Made by a program: the position numbers and the translations under genes. 50,643 nt of DNA from an uncultured Clostridia bacterium (GTDB taxonomy: Bacteria; Bacillota; Clostridia; Christensenellales; Borkfalkiaceae): NCBI GenBank assembly GCA_947570625.1, contig CANOUP010000013.1, positions 1-50,643 on the forward strand, in the 5' to 3' direction. Positions 8,161 to 15,615 of the stretch are shown piece after piece. The notes beneath the pieces were generated by a model. The model was not told where the DNA came from and searched no databases. It saw only the letters and a program-made list of their open reading frames with translations. How positions within the stretch are numbered: the stretch's first letter is position 1; every line of letters begins with the position of its first letter.

Positions 8161-8415
8161 ATGATTAAGGTAAACACAACAATCAAATCCATAAAAGATA
8201 TGGTAATGTCGCTGAACAGCAAGCCGGTAACGGTAAAGCTGAACCTCGGCAGGAACAAGTTCGTAACCTTCCCCGCAACGCTCAGCGGAATCTATCCGTC
8301 GCTTTTCACTGTCTGTCCCGACGATAAAAACTTTCTCGGCAAGACGGCGTATTCCTATTCGGAAATACTTTGCGGAAGGGTGAAGCTTACCGAAAGAAAC
8401 GAAAATCACGGCTGA
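8161..8415 (+). CDS. veg: Veg family protein
   Basis: The 84-residue product matches Veg (DUF1021) in length and in pattern: the N-terminal helix, KLNLGRNKFVTFPATLSGIYPSLFTV at residues 26-51, and the SYSYSEILCGRVKLT block near the end, equivalent to SYSYADILTETVEL in Bacillus. Veg is a small SH3-like protein linked in Bacillus subtilis to biofilm gene control and expressed strongly in growth. Gene order supports it: veg lies before ispE in Bacillus as well. No good Shine-Dalgarno is visible before the ATG. Family is clear, role here is inferred. Confidence 0.88.
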   Translation: MIKVNTTIKSIKDMVMSLNSKPVTVKLNLGRNKFVTFPATLSGIYPSLFTVCPDDKNFLGKTAYSYSEILCGRVKLTERNENHG

Positions 8416-8429
8416 ACGGAAATTTGAAG

Positions 8430-8457
8430 TCATAACCTTAACCCCGACCGCATAAAT
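8430..8457 (+). promoter_or_regulatory. Possible sporulation-type promoter before the SPOCS-LysM gene
   Basis: TCATAAC at 8430-8436 and CATAAAT at 8451-8457, 14 bp apart, resemble the sigma-E pattern (TCATATT and CATACAAT). No sigma-A promoter is visible here. The match is partial and the assignment tentative. Confidence 0.3.
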
Positions 8458-8496
8458 ATACCTTGTATATATTCGGCGGTGCCGAGGGAGGAGTTT

Positions 8497-9963
8497 ATGT
8501 CTTTATCAACGCAGTATTCAACGGGAACTTACACACGGCGCGTCGCCGTATTGAAATCACAGTCCATTGTGGAAATTAAATTTTCGGACAGGGAAGCGGG
8601 CGAAATATCCGCAATCTGTCCGCAGGTATCGCTTACTTCCTGCGAAATTTCTTCGGGAAGAGCGACTTACGGCGGAAGGCTGGTATGCACGCTTGTCTGT
8701 ACCGACGAGGAAGGCAAACTCAGCCGTATCCAGAAGGGCGCGGAGTTCTCGCATTACTGCGACGACGACGTGCTTGCGCCCGCGCACAGCGGACAGTGCT
8801 CGCTCGTCTGCGACAAGACACAGATAAAGAAAGAGGGCTCGTCCTACGTCGTCGCGGTCGTCGTAAGCGCGGAAATTTCCGTCTACGCACAGGCGGAAAG
8901 AAATATGCTGACTTCGGCGGAGGGCGCGATTTTAAAGCGCGACACGGCAAAGCTTTGTTCCGCCGTCACATTCTCGGGCGAAAGCGAGGTCGAGGACGAC
9001 TTCGACTGCAATGCGGAAGACGTGCTTCTGCCTTCTGCGAAAGCGCTTGTCACAGACTGTGCCTGCGGTTCGGGCGCGGTTAAGATAGGGGGCGAACTCT
9101 GTCTGTCCCTTCTTGCGCTCCGCGGAGGGAAGCCCGTCGCTCTCGACAGGGTTATACCTTTCAAAGCCGAAATTGCGTGCGAGGACGCGCTTTTGGAAAA
9201 GAACGCGGTCTGCCGTGCGGAAATAAAGGAAATCAGCGTCAACGCAACGGTAAACGAATCGGGCAAATGCGTTGTCGAGCTGGTCGCAAGGCTGGGCTTC
9301 GAGGGCAGGTATTACGAAGAGGAAGAAATTTCGCTCGTTTCCGACGCTTTCTCGCCCGACTGCAAGCTTAATCTTACGTACGGCGAAGAAACCTGTTCGC
9401 CCTGCACGGAAATAAAAGTGTATACCGAGCGCGTTAACGGGCTTTGCGCCTCGAAAGCCAAACTCGACTATACCTGCGCGTTTCTCGCGGCGTCTTTGCC
9501 GAGGGCGGAATACGCGCGCTGCGACGACGGTATCGAGGGAAGCGTATGCGCGACCCTTCTGTACGAACAGAACGGCGAGCTTAAAACCACGGAAGTCAAC
9601 CTTCCGTTCAGCGTCCGCCTTGCGGGACTGGGCGCAGGCGCGGAAATTTCCGTCGCGGTGTGCGGAGTAAATTTAAGACAGCGCGCAGAGGGCGAATGCG
9701 AAGCCGAAGCGGTGCTCAAAATTTCCGCCGCTGACTGCGAGGACAGTATTGTGCGTTATGTGACGCAGATGGAAGAGGGCGAGCCCGTTCAGGCAAATCC
9801 CTCCGCGCTAAGCGTATACATACCCTCCGCGGGCGACGATTTGTGGACTACCGCAAAAAAACTCTGCCAAAGCCCCGAGGAAATTTCGGCGACCAACCCC
9901 GAACTCAGCTTCCCGCTGTCGGGCAAGGAACGCATACTCGTATACAGACCCAAAACCGTTTAA
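8497..9963 (+). CDS. SPOCS (DUF3794) and LysM domain protein
   Basis: The start at 8497 is chosen because GGGAGGAG at 8486-8493 sits just before it; a GTG at 8479 would include the ribosome site in the coding region. The 488 residues hold repeated beta-rich segments of the SPOCS type, such as ICPQVSLTSCEISSGR and a later copy near residues 290-420, and a C-terminal LysM near 437-486 with DDLWTTAKKL and ATNPEL. Proteins of this build belong to spore coat and envelope assembly in Clostridia. It lies between veg and ispE and carries its own terminator. High cysteine content is notable and could support cross-linking. Confidence 0.85.
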   Translation: MSLSTQYSTGTYTRRVAVLKSQSIVEIKFSDREAGEISAICPQVSLTSCEISSGRATYGGRLVCTLVCTDEEGKLSRIQKGAEFSHYCDDDVLAPAHSGQCSLVCDKTQIKKEGSSYVVAVVVSAEISVYAQAERNMLTSAEGAILKRDTAKLCSAVTFSGESEVEDDFDCNAEDVLLPSAKALVTDCACGSGAVKIGGELCLSLLALRGGKPVALDRVIPFKAEIACEDALLEKNAVCRAEIKEISVNATVNESGKCVVELVARLGFEGRYYEEEEISLVSDAFSPDCKLNLTYGEETCSPCTEIKVYTERVNGLCASKAKLDYTCAFLAASLPRAEYARCDDGIEGSVCATLLYEQNGELKTTEVNLPFSVRLAGLGAGAEISVAVCGVNLRQRAEGECEAEAVLKISAADCEDSIVRYVTQMEEGEPVQANPSALSVYIPSAGDDLWTTAKKLCQSPEEISATNPELSFPLSGKERILVYRPKTV

Positions 9964-9971
9964 GGTTAAGT

Positions 9972-10007
9972 TTCCGCCCGCGGTGAACCGCGGGCGGAAT
10001 ATTTTTA
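9972..10007 (+). terminator. Rho-independent terminator of the SPOCS-LysM gene
   Basis: TTCCGCCCGCGG (9972-9983) pairs with CCGCGGGCGGAA (9988-9999), followed by a T-rich run. Confidence 0.93.
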
Positions 10008-10018
10008 TTTAAAAACGT

Positions 10019-10047
10019 TTGAATTACTTCGCGGCCTGTGTTATAAT
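10019..10047 (+). promoter_or_regulatory. Extended -10 promoter giving a leaderless ispE mRNA
   Basis: TTGAAT at 10019-10024 and TGTTATAAT at 10039-10047, spacer 17 bp. The ATG of ispE starts 7 bp after the -10, where transcription itself should begin, so the mRNA has little or no leader. Confidence 0.8.
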
Positions 10048-10053
10048 TGGTTT

Positions 10054-10911
10054 ATGGAAACCGTCCGCGTAAAATCATACGCAAAACTTAACCTCACCCT
10101 GCACGTAACGGGCGCAGGCGGGGGGTACCATATGCTCGACAGCCTTGTCGCGTCCGTCGATTTGTACGACCTTGTCTGCGTTAAAAAGCGCAGGGACAAG
10201 CTTGTTTCCGTAACGATGCGCGGACAGGGGAGCGAAAGCATACCTTACGAAGAAAATAACGCGGTCAGGTCGGCGGAGCTGTTTATTTCGAAGTATTCGA
10301 CGTGCGGAGCCGACATTACCGTATATAAAAACATACCTATGGGTCTGGGGCTGGGCGGTTCTTCCGCAGATTCGGCGGGGGTGTTGAACGCGCTTTCAAG
10401 ACTCTATAGAACAGACGACCCCGCGGGGCTTAAAATTCTCGCGGACGCAACGGGGAGCGATACGCGTTACATGCTTTCGGGCGGGTATGCAAGGCTTTTC
10501 GGCAGGGGGGACGAAGTCAAGGCGGTAGAAAGCGGTTTAAAGTTAGACTTTCTGCTTCTCGCGCCAAAAGACAGGGTGTCTACGGGCAAGTGCTTTGCCG
10601 AGTTCGACAGGTCTGAAAAGTTCGGGGGCGACAGCGGTATTGCCGAAACGGCGCTCGTAAACGGCGACAAGCGGGGGCTTGCGGAGCAGATGACAAACAG
10701 CCTTACCCCTGCGGCGGTCAGGCTTGCGCCCGACATCGGCAGGGCTATGGACAGCCTTGCGGAGTTCGACCCTCTTGCGGTCAATATGACGGGTTCGGGG
10801 AGCGGTGTTTACGCGCTTTTCGAAAACGCGGAGTTCTGCGACTACGCGAAGAGCCGTTACCGCGGAAACTGCGCGGTATACAGGATTAAAACAAAAATAA
10901 TAAGAGGTTAA
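10054..10911 (+). CDS. ispE: 4-diphosphocytidyl-2-C-methyl-D-erythritol kinase
   Basis: IspE phosphorylates CDP-methylerythritol with ATP, the fourth step of the non-mevalonate isoprenoid pathway. The 285 residues fit the family (about 280-290). The N-terminal SYAKLNLTLHV contains the catalytic Lys11 region, the GHMP ATP-binding motif PMGLGLGGSSADSAG lies at 95-109, and NMTGSGSGVYALF is the C-terminal GHMP motif. No Shine-Dalgarno is present and the promoter's -10 ends 6 bp before the ATG, pointing to leaderless translation. It leads a unit with the following two genes. Confidence 0.95.
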   Translation: METVRVKSYAKLNLTLHVTGAGGGYHMLDSLVASVDLYDLVCVKKRRDKLVSVTMRGQGSESIPYEENNAVRSAELFISKYSTCGADITVYKNIPMGLGLGGSSADSAGVLNALSRLYRTDDPAGLKILADATGSDTRYMLSGGYARLFGRGDEVKAVESGLKLDFLLLAPKDRVSTGKCFAEFDRSEKFGGDSGIAETALVNGDKRGLAEQMTNSLTPAAVRLAPDIGRAMDSLAEFDPLAVNMTGSGSGVYALFENAEFCDYAKSRYRGNCAVYRIKTKIIRG

Positions 10912-10913
10912 AT

Positions 10914-11801
10914 ATGGCGGAAGAAAGGCTTATAGACGACGATAAAGACAGAAAGTATAAGATACGAATAGGCGAAAACGGCGAGGAGGAGCTGGTTATA
11001 GAGGGCGGTGACGAGGACGAAACGGTGTTCGATATCCCCGTGTTCGAAGAGGACGACGAGGAAGCCGTAGACCTTACCCCCGATATGCTTGCCGAACGCG
11101 ACAGGCTGAGAAAGCAGGAGGAGCAGGCGCGCGCCGAAAAGTGCGGTAAATTCCTTACCGACGCGCGTTCCGCGCTGGAAGGCGGGGACTACGAAAGCGC
11201 GCTGTACGCCGTAAACAAGGCGGTAGAAGCCGAAGAAAAATGCGGGGAAGCGCACTTTCTCAAACTTAAAATACTGACGCGCGGAATGACGGAGTTCAAT
11301 TCGCTCGAAGACTGCGCCGAAACGGCGGATAACGTCGCTTCGTACTGCGGAGCCGAAATGAAAGCCGAGCTCAAAGAAAACGCTTCGGGGCTTGAAAGCA
11401 GGATAGAAGAGGTTAGAAAGCGCACGGAAGAGCTGGGTGCGAAGAACGAGGCGGGCAAAGCCGAAAGGCGGGGCGCGTTCGCTTCCGCAAAAAAGAAGGC
11501 GTTTACAATGTTTCTCGGCACTGCGTGTCCGTTCGCCGTCCTGTTTATAACGGCGATAGTTTTAAGCACGATGATGTTCGCGGACGAGAGGGGCGCGTAC
11601 CTTATCGCGACGATAGCCGTCGGCGCGCTGGCGCTTATAGCGTTTATCGCAATGCTTGTCTGCGCAAACAGGTTGTGGACGGCGGAAAGAAACGTTAAAC
11701 TCAACGAAGCCGACACCTCTACCAAGTCGGGCAGGGAATACCTCGAAAGCAAAACCGAACTCGACCTTTTAACGCGTATTTATTCTTCCTTTGAAAAATG
11801 A
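10914..11801 (+). CDS. Membrane protein with acidic and TPR-like N-terminus
   Basis: The 295-residue product begins with an acidic stretch, followed near residues 65-155 by helical pairs of TPR type (GDYESALYAVNKAVEAEEKC), then a coiled-coil near 150-185. Two hydrophobic helices lie near 200-222 and 232-252. A cytoplasmic tail follows. No signal peptide is present, so the N-terminus is probably cytoplasmic. It starts 2 bp after the ispE stop with AGAGG as ribosome site and overlaps the next gene by 4 bp, so it is cotranscribed with both. No family or function is recognised. Confidence 0.8.
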   Translation: MAEERLIDDDKDRKYKIRIGENGEEELVIEGGDEDETVFDIPVFEEDDEEAVDLTPDMLAERDRLRKQEEQARAEKCGKFLTDARSALEGGDYESALYAVNKAVEAEEKCGEAHFLKLKILTRGMTEFNSLEDCAETADNVASYCGAEMKAELKENASGLESRIEEVRKRTEELGAKNEAGKAERRGAFASAKKKAFTMFLGTACPFAVLFITAIVLSTMMFADERGAYLIATIAVGALALIAFIAMLVCANRLWTAERNVKLNEADTSTKSGREYLESKTELDLLTRIYSSFEK

Positions 11802-12916
11802 TTTATCTCGATAACGCTTCCACGACCCCGCTGGACGGGGACGTTTTGGAAGCAATGACGCCGTACTTAAAAGAAAATTTCGGCAATCCGTCGTCGCAAC
11901 ACTCCGCGGGAAGGCGTTCGGCGGAGGGCGTTTTGTCCGCGCGCGATAAAATAGCGGCCCTCTTCGGCTGTAAGGGGGACGAGGTCTTTTTTGTTTCGGG
12001 CGGAACGGAAGCGGGCAACTGGGCGCTTAAAGGCGCGTGCGCCGGCGGACGGGGCAAACACATCGTCGTTTCCGCAATAGAACACCCTGCGCTTATAGAA
12101 AGCGCAAACGATATGAAGCGTTACGGCTATGAAGTAACGTTTGTAAAACCCGATAAAGACGGCGCGGTGCGCCCCGAAAGCATAGAGAGCGCCCTGCGGG
12201 AGGATACCGTGTTCTGCGCGGTAATGCACGCCAACAACGAAACGGGCGTTATACAGCCCGTCGAAGAAATAGGCGCGGTATGCAGAGCGCGAGGGGTTTT
12301 CTATTACTGCGACTGCGTGCAGACGGCGGGGGTTCTGCCCTTCCCTCAAAAGCATTGCGATGCGTTTGGAATATCCGCGCATAAATTTTACGGCCCCAAG
12401 GGCTTCGGCGCGATGTTCGTCAGAAAGGGCGCGCCCATACAGCGATTGATTTCGGGCGGAAGCCAGGAACAGGGTCTACGCGGGGGCACGACGAATACGG
12501 CGGGAGCCGTAGGCTGTGCGGCCGCGCTGGAAAAGGCTGTGCGTGACCGCGAGAAAAACAACGGGTATATTTCCGCCTTGCGCGACGGGTTTGTGGAAAA
12601 GGTTCTTTCGCTCGGCGGTACGCACGTAAACGGCGGTGCAAACCGCCTGCCTTCCACGGCAAACATATCCTTCGACGGGTGCGGCGGCGAAAATATTCTC
12701 TTTCTTCTCGATATGAAGGGAATTGCCGTTTCGACGGGTTCGGCGTGTTCGGCGGGTGCGGTAAAAGCTTCGCACGTGCTCACGGCGATGGGGCTTGAAG
12801 AGGACAGGGTCAAATCTGCGGTAAGGTTTACTTTCGGTAAATACAACACTTCCGAAGAGGCGGATTTTGTTGTTTGCGCGCTTAAAGACGCGCTAAAAGC
12901 AATAAGAAGATATTAA
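11798..12916 (+). CDS. Cysteine desulfurase (NifS/IscS-like)
   Basis: This PLP enzyme takes sulfur from L-cysteine for Fe-S clusters or tRNA thiolation. The PLP lysine is Lys196 in SAHKFYGPKG; the persulfide-forming Cys317 is in STGSACSAG. YLDNASTTP opens the protein and HANNETG is at 144-150. The short active-site loop SACSAGAVKASHVL is of the group I (NifS/IscS) type, not the SufS type. Length 372 is usual for NifS-like enzymes. No iscU, nifU or thiI lies beside it, so which sulfur pathway it serves is open. It overlaps the upstream gene by ATGA. Confidence 0.92.
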   Translation: MIYLDNASTTPLDGDVLEAMTPYLKENFGNPSSQHSAGRRSAEGVLSARDKIAALFGCKGDEVFFVSGGTEAGNWALKGACAGGRGKHIVVSAIEHPALIESANDMKRYGYEVTFVKPDKDGAVRPESIESALREDTVFCAVMHANNETGVIQPVEEIGAVCRARGVFYYCDCVQTAGVLPFPQKHCDAFGISAHKFYGPKGFGAMFVRKGAPIQRLISGGSQEQGLRGGTTNTAGAVGCAAALEKAVRDREKNNGYISALRDGFVEKVLSLGGTHVNGGANRLPSTANISFDGCGGENILFLLDMKGIAVSTGSACSAGAVKASHVLTAMGLEEDRVKSAVRFTFGKYNTSEEADFVVCALKDALKAIRRY

Positions 12917-12986
12917 TTGTTAATATATATCAAATTTTGTGATGGTGTATAATTTTATTATATTTAAAAAAAAATTCGCAATTTCT

Positions 12987-13038
12987 TTGCCTTTATGTAT
13001 AAATAGTGTATAATTGTAGATGTAAACGATGTTTACAT
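12987..13038 (+). promoter_or_regulatory. Promoter with a perfect palindrome at its start site
   Basis: TTGCCT at 12987-12992 and TATAAT at 13009-13014 (spacer 16) are followed at 13020-13038 by ATGTAAAC-GAT-GTTTACAT, an 8-bp perfect inverted repeat covering the expected start of transcription. This is the usual place of a repressor operator. The cognate regulator is not identifiable from the sequence. Confidence 0.65.
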
Positions 13039-13105
13039 AACACAGCTCATCATTTTCCCCCTTATCATATAGAGGCGGCGCAAACTCCGGTTTGCGTCGT
13101 TTCTT
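13021..13105 (+). ncRNA. Candidate small RNA or leader between palindrome and terminator
   Basis: Transcription from the promoter ending at 13014 would reach a hairpin with CGGCGCAAAC (13076-13085) pairing with GTTTGCGTCG (13090-13099), followed by a T-rich run. This gives an RNA of about 85 nt without any open frame longer than a few codons. It may be a small RNA, or an attenuated leader of the helicase gene at 13190. No known RNA family is recognised. Confidence 0.4.
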
Positions 13106-13141
13106 GTTATTTTGCGCTTAAAGCGTTTTTTATTTCCGGGG

Positions 13142-13170
13142 TTGCATTTTCCGCAGGGATATGTTATAAT
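13142..13170 (+). promoter_or_regulatory. Extended -10 promoter of the HelD-like gene
   Basis: TTGCAT at 13142-13147 and TGTTATAAT at 13162-13170, spacer 17 bp. It leaves a leader of only about 13 nt before the ATG at 13190, without a Shine-Dalgarno. Confidence 0.75.
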
Positions 13171-13189
13171 TTATTATCGGCAGTGTTTT

Positions 13190-15571
13190 ATGAAGGATAT
13201 CGAAAATTTAAAAAACTTAATAGACCCGCACAAAGTCTGCGATAAGAATTTCTTTTTGGATTTACTCGATACGGAAAAACAGCGCGCTTACGAGGACAGG
13301 CATATCCAAGCCGTAATGCTTATGCTGAAAGCGCTTTATATAAGAAGGCTTAAATCAAAATCGGACGCGGCTAAGCGCGAAAGACACGCGCTCAACTCCG
13401 GCGAGCACAGCGCGGAAAATTACAGGCGCGTACTCGAACTCAACGCGGAGATAAACGCGCTGAAAGAAAAGATAAATTCCTACCGTCCATTTTTCGACGA
13501 ACCGTACTTTGCGCGCATGGACTTAGAGGACGCGCGCGAGGGCTACAACAGTTATTATATCGGCAAAAAGGGCGACGAGGGTCTGGAAATAGTCGACTGG
13601 CGCGCACCGCTTGCGAGAAGGTATTACCAGAAGAGTCTTACGTCGTTTTCAATCAACGACTACGACTATAAGCTGATACTGCGCCGCGCGCTCCGCACGG
13701 GCAACGGCAAAGTGCTGGATATGAAAAACGAATACCTCTGCGTCAAAGACTATCTCTCGCCAGAGGAGATAGGGGGCAGGGACGAGTCCGTCATATTCGA
13801 CCCGTTTTTAAAGGAGATTTTGGAAAGCCGTAAGGAAAAGCGCGAAATCACCGACATCATAGAAACCATACAGGAAAAGCAGTACGAAATAATCACCTTG
13901 CCCGAGCGGGCGGAATTTGTTCTGCAAGGCGTCGCGGGAAGCGGAAAGACGATGATAATGCTTCACAGGCTGTCTTATATTCTGTACAACAACGAAAACC
14001 TGCGCCCTTCCGACATAATAGTAATTACCCCGTCCGACTCGTTCAACGCGTTTATCGACGAGCTGTCGGCGATACTCGAACTCGAAAAGGTGAGAACGTC
14101 CACTTTGGACAGCTATTTTTTAAACCTATTAAAAAACGCGGGCGTCGACGTTTCGGGGCAGATAGACGGAGGAATTGACGTTCCCGAAGAGTATACGTCT
14201 TACGTGTATTCGTCTGCGTTCACCGCCGACGTGCGCAAAAAGCTTGCCAAAATTTTCGACGGCGTGTACGGTATGTTTACCGACGAAGCCTGCGTGGAGG
14301 TTGCGGAAAACGTTAAAACGGCGCTGAAAACGCAGGAAGAAATTTACGGCGGTATAAAGAACGCGGGGCTGAGGGTCAGGCGGTGCGTGCTGGGCGAAAT
14401 AAAGGAAAAGCCCGACGGCGGACTGTACTACACCAAGCAGTTCAGGTATATGTTCAACTGCGTTTCGGACGTGCGCGAATTTTTGGAGCTTCTGTCCGAC
14501 GCGAGAATGAAGGAATACGCCTTCTTTTACAGGCAGATGCTGTCATTTTACAAGTCGCTTAAATTCCTCAGAAGGTATTCGGAGAAAATCTGTCTGGCCG
14601 CGATTGAAGATTTAAAAGATTTGTATATATCCGTCGAAAAGGAAATTTCCGATTTGCGCCGTTATAAAATAATCGTGGGCGGGCAGGAAGTTTTAACCTA
14701 TGCCGAGCGCATAGAAAAGCGCGAACAGCTGAAAAAGGAAATTGAAAACGCGCGCAAGGGCGTGCAGAGCATACTCGACGCCTTTTCGTCCGTACACGAA
14801 TTTGCCGACGTGATACGCGGCGAGGATTATATCGTGTCGATAGGCAAGTGCGAAAACGTGTACGAGCTTACCCGCTTTTTCTACCGCGAAATAATAAAGA
14901 AGGCGAAGCGCCGTTACGGCGTGCCGTGCAAAAAGCTTTGCAGATACGACCCCTTTTCGCTGTGCCTTCTTTTGACCGAGCTGGGTTTACCGCTTACGCC
15001 GAAATACGGGTTCGTGTTCGTGGACGAAGCGCAGGATATTTCCGCGTCGGAGTACGCGGTGCTTCGCGCCGTAAACGGCAGGGCGTGCTTCAACGTGTTC
15101 GGCGATTTGAAACAGAACATTACGCCCTTCCGCGGTTTAGGCGACTGGGAAGAGCTGGGACTGGACGTGTATAACCTCAACTTGAATTACCGCAACACAA
15201 ACCAGATTGTAAAGTACGTTTCCGACAGTCTGGGCATAGATATGCAGGCGATAGGCTTCGACGGGAGCGAGGCGGAAATTATCGACGCGCGTTCCGTGAC
15301 GAGGTATCTGTCCGAAAAGAACGGACTGACGGCAGTGATAACGTCGTCCGCGGGGCTGGAAAAATATACCAAAAAGAGTTATAACGTCGTCGGGCGGACG
15401 GGTAAAATTTCAAAGACGAATATAAATATTATGACCGTTTACGAGAGTAAGGGGCTTGAATTTACCGCCGTCGCCGTCGCCGACGAGGATATGACCGCAA
15501 ACGAAAAATATATAGCGTATACGCGCGCACTTAAAAATCTTGCGCTTATCCGCCGTACAAACTGTCAATAA
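13190..15571 (+). CDS. helD: HelD-like superfamily 1 helicase (RNA polymerase recycling)
   Basis: HelD proteins are UvrD-like ATPases that pry RNA polymerase from nucleic acid and recycle it. The ATG at 13190 is used because the promoter ends at 13170, inside any longer frame. The 793 residues are close to Bacillus HelD (774). The N-terminal coiled-coil arm (residues 20-110, with KERHALNSGEHSAE-like charged helices) and the early block DWRAPLARRYY near 130 are typical. Walker A GVAGSGKT is at about 247-254, Walker B VFVDEAQD near 609, motif LNYRNTNQIV near 665 and YESKGLEF near 747. It is followed 44 bp later by another large helicase. HelD family is likely; a relative of UvrD with another role cannot be excluded. 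Confidence 0.85.
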   Translation: MKDIENLKNLIDPHKVCDKNFFLDLLDTEKQRAYEDRHIQAVMLMLKALYIRRLKSKSDAAKRERHALNSGEHSAENYRRVLELNAEINALKEKINSYRPFFDEPYFARMDLEDAREGYNSYYIGKKGDEGLEIVDWRAPLARRYYQKSLTSFSINDYDYKLILRRALRTGNGKVLDMKNEYLCVKDYLSPEEIGGRDESVIFDPFLKEILESRKEKREITDIIETIQEKQYEIITLPERAEFVLQGVAGSGKTMIMLHRLSYILYNNENLRPSDIIVITPSDSFNAFIDELSAILELEKVRTSTLDSYFLNLLKNAGVDVSGQIDGGIDVPEEYTSYVYSSAFTADVRKKLAKIFDGVYGMFTDEACVEVAENVKTALKTQEEIYGGIKNAGLRVRRCVLGEIKEKPDGGLYYTKQFRYMFNCVSDVREFLELLSDARMKEYAFFYRQMLSFYKSLKFLRRYSEKICLAAIEDLKDLYISVEKEISDLRRYKIIVGGQEVLTYAERIEKREQLKKEIENARKGVQSILDAFSSVHEFADVIRGEDYIVSIGKCENVYELTRFFYREIIKKAKRRYGVPCKKLCRYDPFSLCLLLTELGLPLTPKYGFVFVDEAQDISASEYAVLRAVNGRACFNVFGDLKQNITPFRGLGDWEELGLDVYNLNLNYRNTNQIVKYVSDSLGIDMQAIGFDGSEAEIIDARSVTRYLSEKNGLTAVITSSAGLEKYTKKSYNVVGRTGKISKTNINIMTVYESKGLEFTAVAVADEDMTANEKYIAYTRALKNLALIRRTNCQ

Positions 15572-15615
15572 TTAAAATTACTGCGCATCGCGCCGAAAAA
15601 GGGTACTATTAAACT

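Noticed and set aside
13006-13245. 79-codon plus-strand ORF in the helicase upstream region
   Set aside because: It spans a promoter, a terminator hairpin and the start of the helicase gene in another frame, and has no ribosome site.
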